A DNA stretch of 64,000 nucleotides from NCBI RefSeq assembly GCF_048771995.1, contig NC_133060.1, positions 1,447,501 through 1,511,500 of the forward strand, in the 5' to 3' direction. Position 1 is the first letter of the stretch; each line of letters starts with the position of its first letter. Under the pieces are notes generated by a model, which worked only from the letters and a program-made list of their open reading frames with translations, was not told where the DNA came from and did no database searches. Made by a program: the position numbers and the translations under genes. This DNA comes from Taeniopygia guttata (Eukaryota > Chordata > Aves > Passeriformes > Estrildidae). Positions 1 through 9,519 of the stretch are shown piece after piece.

Positions 1-2391
1 CAAAGAGTCCCCAAAGATCCCCCAAAGACCCCCAAGGACCCCCCAAATACCCACAGGACCCCGCAGAGAGTCCCCAAAGACCCCCAAATACCCCCCAGAC
101 CCCCCCAATGACCCCAAATACCCCCCCCAGACCCCCCAGACTCCCCCAAATACCCCCAAAAGCCCCCAAGGAGTCCCCAAATAACCCCCAGACCCCCCCA
201 AATACCCCCAATGACCCCCCCAGATCCCTCCAAAGACCCCCAAAGACCCCCCAGACCACCCAAGGACCCCCAAAGACCCCCAAGGACCCCCCAAAAAGTC
301 CCCAAATACCCCCAAAGACCCCCAAGGAGCCCTGAGACCCCTCCAAAGACCCCCAAAAAGTCCCCAAATACCCCCAAAGTGTCCCCAAATACCCCCCAGA
401 TACCCCAAAGACCCCCAAGGACCCCCCAAAGACCCCCAAGGAGTCCCCAAAGACCCCCAAAGACCCCCAAGGATCCCTAAAGACCCCCAAGGACCCCCCA
501 AAGACCCCCAAATACCCCCAAAGACCCCCAAGGACCACCCAGACCCCCCCAAAGACCCCCAAAGATCCCCCAAAACCCCCAAAGAGTCCCAAAATACCCC
601 CCAGACCCCCCCAAGGACCCCCAAAGACCCCCCAGACCCACCCAAGGACCCCCCAGAGCCCCCCAAAGACCCCAAATATCCCCCCAGAGCCCCCCCAAAG
701 ACCCCCCAGAGACCCCCAAAGATTCCCCAGACCCCCCCAAAAAATCCTAAAAACCACCCAGACCCCCTCAAATACCCCCAAATACCCCCCAAACCCTTCC
801 AAAGACCCCCCAAAGACCCCCTAGGACCCCCCAAAGACCCCCAAGAAACCCCCAAAGACCCCACCAGACTCCCAAGGAGTCCCCAAATACCCCCCAGACC
901 CCCCTAAAAACCCCCAAAATACCCCCAAAGACCCCCCCAGACCCCCAAGGAGGCCCCAGACCCCCCTAAAAACCCCCAAAGACCCCTCCAAAAACCCCCC
1001 AGACCCCCCCAAAGACCCCCAAGAACCCCCCAGAGACCCCCAAGGACCCCCCAATGACCCCCCAGACCCCTCCAAAGACCCCCAAGGACCCCTAAAGACC
1101 CCCAAAGACCCCCCAGATCCCCCCAAAGACCCCCAGAGCCCCCTAAAAACCCCCAAAGACCCCCAAGTACCCCCCAGACTCCCCTAAAGACCCCCAAGGA
1201 GCCCCCCAAAGACCACCTAAGACCCCCAAGGATCCCTAAAGACCCCCCAAACCCCTCCAAAGACCCCCCAAAGACCCCCAAAGAGTCCCCAAATAACCCC
1301 CAGACCCACCCAAAGACCCCCAAGGACCTCCCAGATTCCCCCAAAGACCCCCAAGGACTCCCCAGACCCCCCCAAAAACCCCCAAGACCCCCCCCAAAAT
1401 CGCAAAGACCCCCCAGACACCCCCAAAGACCCCAAATATCCCCCCCAGACCCTCCCCAAAGTCCCCCAAAGACCCCCCAAGGACCCCCAAAGACCCCCAA
1501 ATACCCCCCAGACTCACCCAAGGACCCCCAAGGACCCCCCAGATCCCCCCAAGTTCCCCCAAAGACCCCAAGACCCCCCAAAAACCCCCCAGACCCCCCA
1601 AACACTTCCAAAGACCCCCAAGGACCCCCCAAAGACCCCCAAGGACCCCCCAGACCCCTCCAAAGACCCCCAGAGACCCCCCAGACCCCCCCAATGACCC
1701 CAAGACCCCCTCAAAAACCCCCAAGGAGCCCCCAGACCCCCCCAAATACCCCCAAAGACCCCCAAGGACTCCTAAAGACCCCCAAGGACCCCCCAGAGAC
1801 CCCCAAATAACCCCAAATACCCCCCAGACCCCCTCAAAAACCCCCAAGACCCCCCCCAAAAATCCTAAAGACCCCCCAGACCCCCCCAAATACACCCAAA
1901 ACCCCCCAGATCCCCCCAAATACTCCCCCCGACCCCCCAGACCCCCCAAAGACCCCCAAAGACCCCCAAAGAATCCCCAAATACCCCCAAGGACTCCCCA
2001 AAGACCCCAAATATCCCCCCCAGACCCCCCCAAGGATCCCCCAAATACCCCTCAAAGATCCCAAAAGACCCCCAAGGAGTCCCCAAAGACCCCCAAGGAC
2101 CCCTAAAGACCCCCTAAAAACCCCCAAAGACCCCCAAATACCCCCCAGATACCCCAAAGACCCCCAAATACCCCCAAGTACCCCAAAAGCCCCCAAAGGA
2201 GTCCCCAAAGACCCCCAAAGACCCCCCAGAGACCCCCAAAGAGTCCCCAAATAACCCCCAGACCACCCAAAGACCCCCAAAGACCCCTAAAGACCCCCTA
2301 AAAACCCCCAAAGGCCCCTCCCCACCCCCCCCTCCCCAAATCCCCCCCCCCAACCCCCCAAATCCCCCTCCCCCAACCCCCCCCCCCTCAC
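1..2391. repeat. VARS1 intron 4 (partial): C-rich 10-bp-class minisatellite
   Basis: From base 1 to about 2330 the plus strand is made of short units such as CCCCAAAGAC, CCCAAGGACC and CCCCAGACC with irregular phasing. G is scarce on this strand, so the VARS1 transcript would be G-rich here. About 60 bp of degenerate C-rich sequence leads to the exon 4 donor. No gene is seen; the many proline-threonine open frames are by-products of composition. Confidence 0.9.
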
Positions 2392-2578
2392 CTGCGCTCC
2401 CGTGGGTCTGGGGGCTCTGGGGGGTCTCGGGGGGGGTCTGGGGGGGGGTCTGGGGGTGCCCCTCCCCCCCGCAGAGCCGCACCTCCCCCAACTCAGCCCG
2501 AAATTGGGGCAGGTGGGCGCAGGTCAGGAACCAGCGGGAGACCCCCGGGAAGGGGGCGCGGGCCGGGGGGTCCAGGAG
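2392..2578 (-). CDS. VARS1: VARS1 coding exon 4
   Basis: The acceptor reads AAACAG before CTCCTGGAC and the donor reads GCGCAG before GTGAGG. The 187-nt exon enters in phase 0 and leaves in phase 1. It encodes [17 protein letters not shown], the [15 protein letters not shown] segment of the GST-C-like fold, and then a Pro/Thr/Gln-rich linker ([14 protein letters not shown]) that itself looks like minisatellite-derived coding sequence. The conserved block ends where human VARS1 also enters its linker to the catalytic core. Confidence 0.92.
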
Positions 2579-5500
2579 CTGTTTGGGGGTCACAAGGGGG
2601 AATTTGGGGGTCACAGAAGGATTTGGGGGGGATTTGGGGGCATTTGGGGGGTCTAGGAGCTGTTTGGGGGGGATTTGGGGGGGATTTGGGGGTCCCAGGG
2701 CAGGAAATCAGGAGATTTGGGGGGGGTTTGGGGGGGATTTGGGGGGGATTTGGGGGTCTCAGAAGGATTTGGGGGGGATTTGGGGGGATTTGGGGGTCAC
2801 AGGGGGGATTTGGGGGGTCCAGGAGCTGTTTGGGGGGGATTTGGGGGTCACAGGGGGGATTTGGGGGGATTTGGGGGGGATTTGGGGGGATTTGGGAGAG
2901 ATTTGGGGGGGATTTGGGGGTCTCAGAAGGATTTGGGGGGGATTTGGGGAGATTTGGGGGAGATTTGGGGAGATTTGGGGGGATTTGGGGGGGATTTGGG
3001 GGGATTTGGGGGGATTTGGGGGGGATTTGGGGGGATTTGGGGGGATTTGGGGGGGATTTGGGGGAGATTTGGGGGGATTTTGGGGGGATTTGGGGGGAAT
3101 TTGGGGGGATTTGGGGGTCACTGGGGGGATTTGGGGGGATTTGGGGGGTCTAGGAGCTGTTTGGGGGGGATTTGGGGGGGATTTGGGGGTCCCAGGGCAG
3201 GAAATCAGGAGATTTGGGGGGGAATTTGGGGGGCATTTGGGGGTCTCAGAAGGATTTGGGGGGGATTTGGGGAGATTTGGGGGGATTTGGGGGAGATTTG
3301 GGGGGGATTTGGGGGTCACAGGGGGGATTTGGGGGGATTTTGGGGTATTGGGGTGATTTTGGGGGGATTTGGGGGGATTTGGGGGGGATTTGGGGGTCAC
3401 TGGGGGGATTTGGGGGGTCCAGGAGCTGTTTGGGGGGAATTTGGGGGGATTTGGGGGGATTTGGGGGGGATTTGGGGGGATTTGGGGGTCCCAGAGACCT
3501 TTTTGGGGGGTCTCAGGGACATTTTGGGGACATTTTGGGGACATTTGGGGACATTTTTGGGGACAATTTTGGGGACATTTCGGGGACATTTTGGGGACAA
3601 TTTTCGGGAGATTTTGGGGACAATTTTAGGGACATTTTGGGGACATTTTGGGGAGATTTTGGGGACATTTTTGGGATATTTTTGGGGACATTTTTGGGGT
3701 GTCTCAGGGACATTTTTGGGGACATTTTTGGGGTCCCACCTGCGTGAAGGGCCCCAGCAGGGCGCAGGTGACGGTGACATCGGCCGGGGGGTGACATTGG
3801 GGGGGTCAGAGGTCACAGGGGTCACAGAGGTCACAGGGGGGATTTTGGGGGTCTCAGGGACATTTTGGGGACATTTTGGGGTGTTTTGGGGCCATTTTTG
3901 GGGTCCCACCTGCGTGAAGGGCCCCAGGAGGGCGCAGGTGACGGTGACATCGGCCAGGGGTGACATTGGGGGGTCAGAGGTCACAGGGTGGGATTTCGGG
4001 GGTCAGAGGTCACAGGGTGGACACAGGGACATTTTTGGGGATTCAGGGACATTTTTGGGACATTTTTGGGCATTCAGGGACATTTTTGGGGACATTTTGG
4101 GGGGTCTCAGTGACATTTTGGGGACATTTTGGGGGTCAGAGGTCACAGCGGGGCACAGGGTGGGCACAAGGACATTGAGGGACATTTTGGGGACATTTTA
4201 GGGACATTTTTGGGGACATTTTGGGGACATTTGGGGACATTTTGGGGTCCCACCTGCGTGAAGGGCCCCAGCAGGGCGCAGGTGACGGTGACATCGGCCG
4301 GGGGGTGACATTTTGGGGACATTTTGGGGGTCTCAGGTACATTTTGGGGGTCTCAGGGACATTTTGGGGACATTTTGGGGGTTCAGGGACATTTTTGGGG
4401 TGTTTTGGGGCCATTTTTGGGGTCCCACCTGCGTGAAGGGCCCCAGGAGAGCGCAGGTGACGGTGACATCGGCCGGGGGGTGACATTTTGGGGACATTTT
4501 GGGGGGTCTCAGGTACATTTTGGGGGTCTCAGGTACATTTTGGGGGTTCAGGGACATTTTGGGGGTTCAGGGACATTTTGGGGACATTTTGGGGACATTT
4601 TGGGGACATTTTTGGGTGTCTCAGGGACATTTTGGGGGTCTCAGTGACATTTTGGGGACATTTTGGGTACATTTTGGGGGTCTCAGGTACATTTTTGGGG
4701 TCTCAGGTACATTTTGGGGTCTCAGGTACATTTTGGGGACATTTTTGGGGACATTTTGGGACATTTTGGGGTCCCACCTGCGTGAAGGGCCCCAGCAGGG
4801 CGCAGGTGACGGTGACATTGGGGGGGTCAGGGGGACATTTTGGGGACATTTTGGGGGTCAGAGGTCACAGGGGTCACTCTGGGGGTCTCAGGGACATTTT
4901 GGGCAGATTTTGGGGACATTTTGGGGACATTTGGGGCCATTTTTGGGGTCCCACCTGCGTGAAGGGCCCCAGGAGGGCGCAGGTGACGGTGACATTGGAG
5001 GGGGTCAGGGGGACATTTTGGGGACATTTTGGGGGTCAGAGGTCACAGGGGGACACAGGGACATTTTGGGGACAGTTTTGGGGACAATTTTGGGGAGATT
5101 TTGGGGAGATTTTGGGGACATTTTGGGGACATTTTGGGGACAATTTGGGGATGTTCAGGGGACATTTTGGGGACAATTTTGGGGACATTTTGGGGACATT
5201 TCAGGGACAGTTTTGGGGACAGTTTTGGGGAGAATTTTGGGGACATTTTGGAGACATTTTGGAGACATTTTGGGGACATTTTGGGGACATTTTAGGGACA
5301 TTTTGGGGGTCAGAGGTCACAGGAGGGCACAGGGGGGACACAGAGACATTTTGGGGAGATTTTGGGGTGTTTTGGGGCCATTTTTGGGGTCCCACCTGCG
5401 TGAAGGGCCCCAGCAGGGCGCAGGTGACGGTGACATCGGCCAGGGTGACATTTTGGGGACATTTTGGGGACATTTTGGGGGTTCAGGTACATTTTTGGAG

Positions 5501-8500
5501 TCTCAGGTACATTTTGGGGGTTCAGGGACATTTTGGGGTGTTTTAGGGACATTTTGGGGACATTTTGGGGCCATTTTGGGGGTCCCACCTGCGTGAAGGG
5601 CCCCATGAGGGCGCAGGTGACGGTGACATCGGCCAGGGTGACATTTTGGGGACATTTTGGGGTGTTTTGGGGACATTTGGGGGTCCCACCTGCGTGAAGG
5701 GCCCCAGGAGGGCGCAGGTGACGGTGACATTGGGGGGGTCAGGGGGACATTTTGGGGGGGATTTTGGGGGTCAGAGGTCACAGGAGGGCACAGGGACATT
5801 TTGGGGACATTTTGGGGACATTTTGTGGACAATTTTGGGGACAATTTTGGGGACATTTTGGGGACATTTTGGGGGGGATTTGGGGGGTCAGAGGTCACAG
5901 GGGGACATTGAGGGACATTTTGGGGACATTTTTGGGTGTTTTGGGGACATTTTTGGGGACATTTTTGGGGTGTCTCAGGGACATTTTGGGGACATTTCAG
6001 GGACATTTTTGGGGACATTTTGGGGACATTTTGGGGTCCCACCTGCGTGAAGGGCCCCAGCAGGGCGCAGGTGACGGTGACATCGGGGGGGTCAGGGGGA
6101 CATTTTGGGGGTCAGAGGTCACAGGGGGGATTTGGGGACATTTTGGGGACATTTTGAAGACATTTTGGGGACATTTTGGGGTGTTTTGGGGACATTTTGG
6201 GGTCCCACCTGCGTGAAGGGCCCCAGGAGGGCGCAGGTGACGGTGACATCGGGGGGGTCTCAGTGACATTTTGGGGACATTTTGGGGACATTTTGGGGTG
6301 TTTTGGGGACATTTTGGGGTCCCACCTGCGTGAAGGGCCCCAGCAGGGCGCAGGTGACGGTGACATCGGCCAGGGTGACGCTGTCCCCCACCAGGAAGCG
6401 CCGCCCCCTCCCCAAATGGGCCTCCAGAGCCCCCAGACCCCTCCTCAGCTCCTGCAGCCCCCGCGGGCGCTCCTGGGGGGAGAAATGGGGGTCAGGGGCA
6501 CCCCAAAATACACAGAAATCACCCCAAAATTCAGCCCAAAATCACCTAAAATTCAGCCGGAAATTCAGCCCAAAATTCAGCACAAAATCCACCCAAATCA
6601 CCCCGAAATTCAGCACAATTCTGTCTGGGACACCCCAAAATCCACCTCAAAATCACCCCAAAATCCACCCAAATCACCCCAAAATTCAGCCAAAAACACC
6701 CCGAAATTCAGCACAAAATTCAGCCCAAATCACCCCAAAAAACTCCAAAATTCAGCTCAAAATTCATCTCAAAATCACCCCAAAATCACCTCAAAATTCA
6801 GCCCGAAATTCAGCCCAAATTCCACCCAAATCACCCCAAAATTCAGTCAAAATCACCCCGAAATTCAGCCCAAAATCACCCTGAAATTCAACCCAAAATC
6901 ACCCCAAAATCCACACAAATCACCCCAAAATCCACCCCCAAAATCCACCCCAAAATCCACCTCAAATCACCCCGAAATTCAGCACAATTCTGGCTGGGAC
7001 ACCCCAAAATCCACCCAAATCACCCCAAAATGCACCTCAAATCACCCCAAAATTCAGCCCCGAATTCTGGCTGGGACACCCCAAAATCCCCCCAAAATCC
7101 ACCCCAAAATCACCCCAAAATTCAGCCCAAAATCCACCCCAAAATAACCCCGAAATCAGCCCAAAATTCAGCCCAAAATCCACACAAATCACCCCAAAAT
7201 CCATCCCAAAATTCAGCCCAAAATACACCCCAAAAAACCCCAAAATTCAGCTCAAAATTCAGCCCAAAATTCAGCCCAAAATTCAGCCCAAAATCCACCC
7301 AAATCACCCCAAAATCCACCCCAAAATCACCCCGAAATTCAGCCCAAAATTCAGCCCAAAATCACCCCGAAATTCAGCCCAAAATTCAGCACAAAATTCA
7401 GCCCAAAATCCACCCCAAAATCCACCCCAAAATCCACCCAAAAATCACCCCAAAAATCAGCCCAAAATCCACCCAAATCACCCCAAAATTCAGCCCAAAA
7501 TTCAGCCCAAAATTCACCCCAAAATCCACCAAAATCACCCTAAAATTCAGCCAAAATCACCCCGAAATTCAGCCCAAATCACCCGAAAATCACCCCAAAA
7601 TCGCCCCAAAATTCAGCCCAAAATCCACCTCAAAATCACCCCGAAATTCAGCCCAAAATTCAGCCCGAATTCTGGCTGGGACACCCCAAAATCCACCTCA
7701 AAATCACCCCAAAATGCACCCAAAATCACCCCAAAATCCACCCCAAAATCACCCCAAAATCCACCCCAAAATCACCCCAAAATCCATCCGAAAATCACCC
7801 CAAAATCCACCCAAAAATTCAGCCCAAAATTCAGCCCAAAATCCACCCCAAAATCACCCATAATCACTCCAAAATTCAGCCCAAAATTCAGCCCAAAATT
7901 CAGCCCAAAATCCACCCATAATCAACCCAAAATACACCAAAAAATCACTCCAAAATTCAGCCCAAAATCCACCCCAAAATTCAGCCATAATCACCCCAAA
8001 ATCACCCAAAAATTCAGCCCAAAATCCACCCAAAATCAGCCCAAAATTCAGCCCAAAATTCAGCCCAAATTCTGCCTGGGACACTCCAAAATCCACCCCA
8101 AATCACCCCAAAATTCAGCCAAAATCACCCCGAAATTGAGCCCAAAATCCACCCAAATCACCCCAAAATCCACCCTAAAATCCACCCAAAATTCAGCACA
8201 ATTCTGCCTGGGACACCCCAAAATCCACCCCAAAATCACCCCAAAATCCCCCCAAATCCTCCCCAAACCCCTCTGAGACCCCCCAAATCCCCCCCAAATC
8301 CCCCCAAATCCCCCCCAAACCCCTCTGAGACCCCCCAAATCCCCCCCCAAATCCCCCCCAAATCCCCCCCAAACCCCTCTCAGACCCCCCAAACCCCTCT
8401 CAGACCCCCCAAATCCCCCCCAAATCCCCCCAAATCCCCATATAAACCCCCCAAATCCCCATGTACACCCCCTAAATCTCACCCAGACCCCCCCAAATTG

Positions 8501-9514
8501 CCCCCAGACCCTCCAAATCCCCCCCAAGCCCCCTGCCCCATACCTGGGGGGGTCCCCCCATGGCCAGGGCGGCGGCGGCGCTCAGCTCCCCCTCCCCAAA
8601 GGTCACCCACCATCCCCCCAAACCCCTCTGAGACCCCCCAAATCCCCCTCAAACCCCTCTGAGACCCCCCAAATCCCCCCCAAATCCCCCCCAAACCCCT
8701 CTGAGACCCCCCAAATCCCCCCCAAATCCCCCCCAAACCCCTTTGAGACCCCCCAAATCCCCCCCAAATCCCCCCCAAATCCCCATATAAACCCCCCAAA
8801 TCCCCTCATGGCCCCCCAAACCCCTCTCAGACCCCTCTGAGACCCCCCAAATCCCCCCAAATCCCCCCCAAATCCCTCTCAGACCCCCCAAATCCCCCCA
8901 AATCCCCCCCAAATCCCCATATAAACCCCCCAAATCCCCCCCAAATCTCCATGTACACCCCCTAAATCTCACCCAGACCCCCCCAAACCCCCAAGTACGC
9001 CCCCCAAACCCCTCTGAGACTCCCCAAATCCCCCCAAATCCCCCCCAAACCCCCTCATACCTCCTCAAATCCCCCCCAAATCCCCTCATAACACCCCGAA
9101 ACCCCTCTGAGACCCCCCCAAATTGCCCCCAGACCCCCCAAATCCCCCCAAATCCCCCCCAAACCCCTGCCCCATACCTGTGGGGGTCCCCCCATGGCCA
9201 GGGCGGCGGCGGCGCTCAGCTCCCCCTCCCCAAACGTGACCCACTGCCGCACCAGCGCCGCCTCGGGGGGGTCCCGGCCCCTCATTTCGGGGGGGCTCAG
9301 CAGCAGCGCCGCCGCCCCCCCCCCCAAAAAAAGCCCCCCCGGGGGTCCTCAGCAGCGGCGGCGCCCAGGGGACCCCCCCCAAATCCAGATCTGGGGGGAT
9401 TTGTTCCAAATGGGGCGGGGGGCACCCCGAGAAACGGGCGGCGATGAGGACGCGGAGAGAGGAGGAGGAGGAGGAGGAGGAGGGAGGAAGGAGGAGAACG
9501 GGCGGCGTGGCCAT
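2392..9514 (-). CDS. VARS1: VARS1, valyl-tRNA synthetase, N-terminal coding exons (gene continues off the left edge)
   Basis: Cytosolic valyl-tRNA synthetase charges tRNA-Val. In vertebrates its N-terminal GST-like domain docks it to the eEF1 complex. Three coding exons on the minus strand are visible: 9514-9178 (start codon, about 112 aa), 6472-6326 (49 aa) and 2578-2392 (62 codons plus 1 nt). Motifs match the N-terminus of human VARS1 as I remember it: LRVLIAAR near residue 20, ALVRQWVTF near residue 85, [17 protein letters not shown] in exon 3, and LLDPPAR, RWFLTC and QFRAELGEV in exon 4. The splice phases agree (0, 0, then 1). The HIGH and KMSKS catalytic motifs would be encoded left of base 1. 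Exon 2 needs a one-base change in an 11-nt G run to stay in frame (see findings). LSM2 lies immediately upstream on the same strand, as in the human MHC class III region. Confidence 0.93.
2579..3500. repeat. VARS1 intron 3, 3' part: GATTTGGGGGG array with four copies of the exon 4 head
   Basis: The plus strand is a (GATTTGGGGGG)n-type array. Four copies of the exon 4 acceptor region are embedded in it (minus-strand AAACAG plus CTCCTGGACC or CTCCTAGACC), with first exon bases at about 2659, 2825, 3156 and 3425. Two also share a longer neighbouring segment with GGGCAGGAAATCAGGAG, at about 2698 and 3195, so larger blocks were duplicated. Confidence 0.9.
3500..6325. repeat. VARS1 intron 3, 5' part: GGGGACATTTT array with eleven copies of the exon 3 tail
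   Basis: The array is an 11-bp-class GGGGACATTTT minisatellite. Inside it are 11 copies of about 50 bp matching the 3' end of exon 3 with its donor (coding for [14 protein letters not shown] then GTGGGACC). Last exon bases lie at about 3740, 3910, 4254, 4429, 4778, 4955, 5396, 5589, 5690, 6043 and 6209. Spacings cluster near 100, 170-190 and 345-350 bp. Some copies keep VTLAD; others have only NVTVT or a Leu-to-Met change. Confidence 0.93.
6326..6472 (-). CDS. VARS1: VARS1 coding exon 3
   Basis: The 147-nt exon (49 codons, phase 0 at both ends) encodes [20 protein letters not shown] followed by a helix-rich stretch ending [18 protein letters not shown]. The acceptor is CCCCCAG before GAGCGC and the donor is ACGCAG before GTGGGACC. 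TLADVTV is the typical GST-C N-capping motif. The last 42-57 nt and the donor recur 11 times in the adjacent intron. This copy is the true exon because it alone has the upstream 90 nt and a real acceptor. Confidence 0.95.
6473..8240. repeat. VARS1 intron 2, 3' part: AAAATTCAGCCC/AAAATCCACCCC array
   Basis: This is a 12-bp-class minisatellite on the plus strand (AAAATTCAGCCC, AAAATCACCCCA, AAAATCCACCCC). It is interrupted several times by a unit containing TTCTGGCTGGGACACC or TTCTGCCTGGGACACC at about 6622, 6990, 7066, 7670, 8069 and 8204. There are no coding signals. Confidence 0.9.
8240..9177. repeat. VARS1 intron 2, 5' part: CCCCCCAAATC array with one copy of the exon 2 tail
   Basis: CCCCCCAAATC units alternate with AAACCCCTCTGAGACC units. 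At 8544-8610 there is one copy of the last roughly 65 nt of exon 2 with its donor (coding for [21 protein letters not shown]). The true exon end is at 9178. Segments carrying ACCCCCTAAATCTCACCCAG recur at about 8468 and 8958, so the duplicated block was longer than the exon piece. Confidence 0.9.
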
Positions 9515-9519
9515 GGTGC
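9178..9519 (-). CDS. VARS1: VARS1 exon 2 with initiation codon
   Basis: The acceptor CCCCTTTAG is followed by GCACC and the start codon at 9514, a good Kozak context (CACCATGG). The N-terminus reads [20 protein letters not shown], then [18 protein letters not shown]. It ends [13 protein letters not shown] at a CAG/GTATGG donor (phase 0). Two reading frames are needed: the first runs from the ATG through GGAFFGGGG, the second starts at [13 protein letters not shown]. They meet in an 11-nt C run at 9315-9325 (G11 on the coding strand), where one G fewer restores the frame. An assembly or sequencing length error is the simplest explanation. Confidence 0.88.

Noticed and set aside
904-2033. Long minus-strand open frames of Gly/Trp/Leu/Ser repeats, and similar frames across 1-13 kb
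   Set aside because: They arise because G-rich and C-rich minisatellites contain few stops in several frames at once. There is no start context, domain or exon structure.
3700-6330. Processed pseudogene or second VARS1 gene as source of the repeated exon pieces
   Set aside because: Every copy keeps intronic donor sequence and lacks the rest of the exon, so they are local genomic duplications of the exon-intron border and not reverse-transcribed copies.
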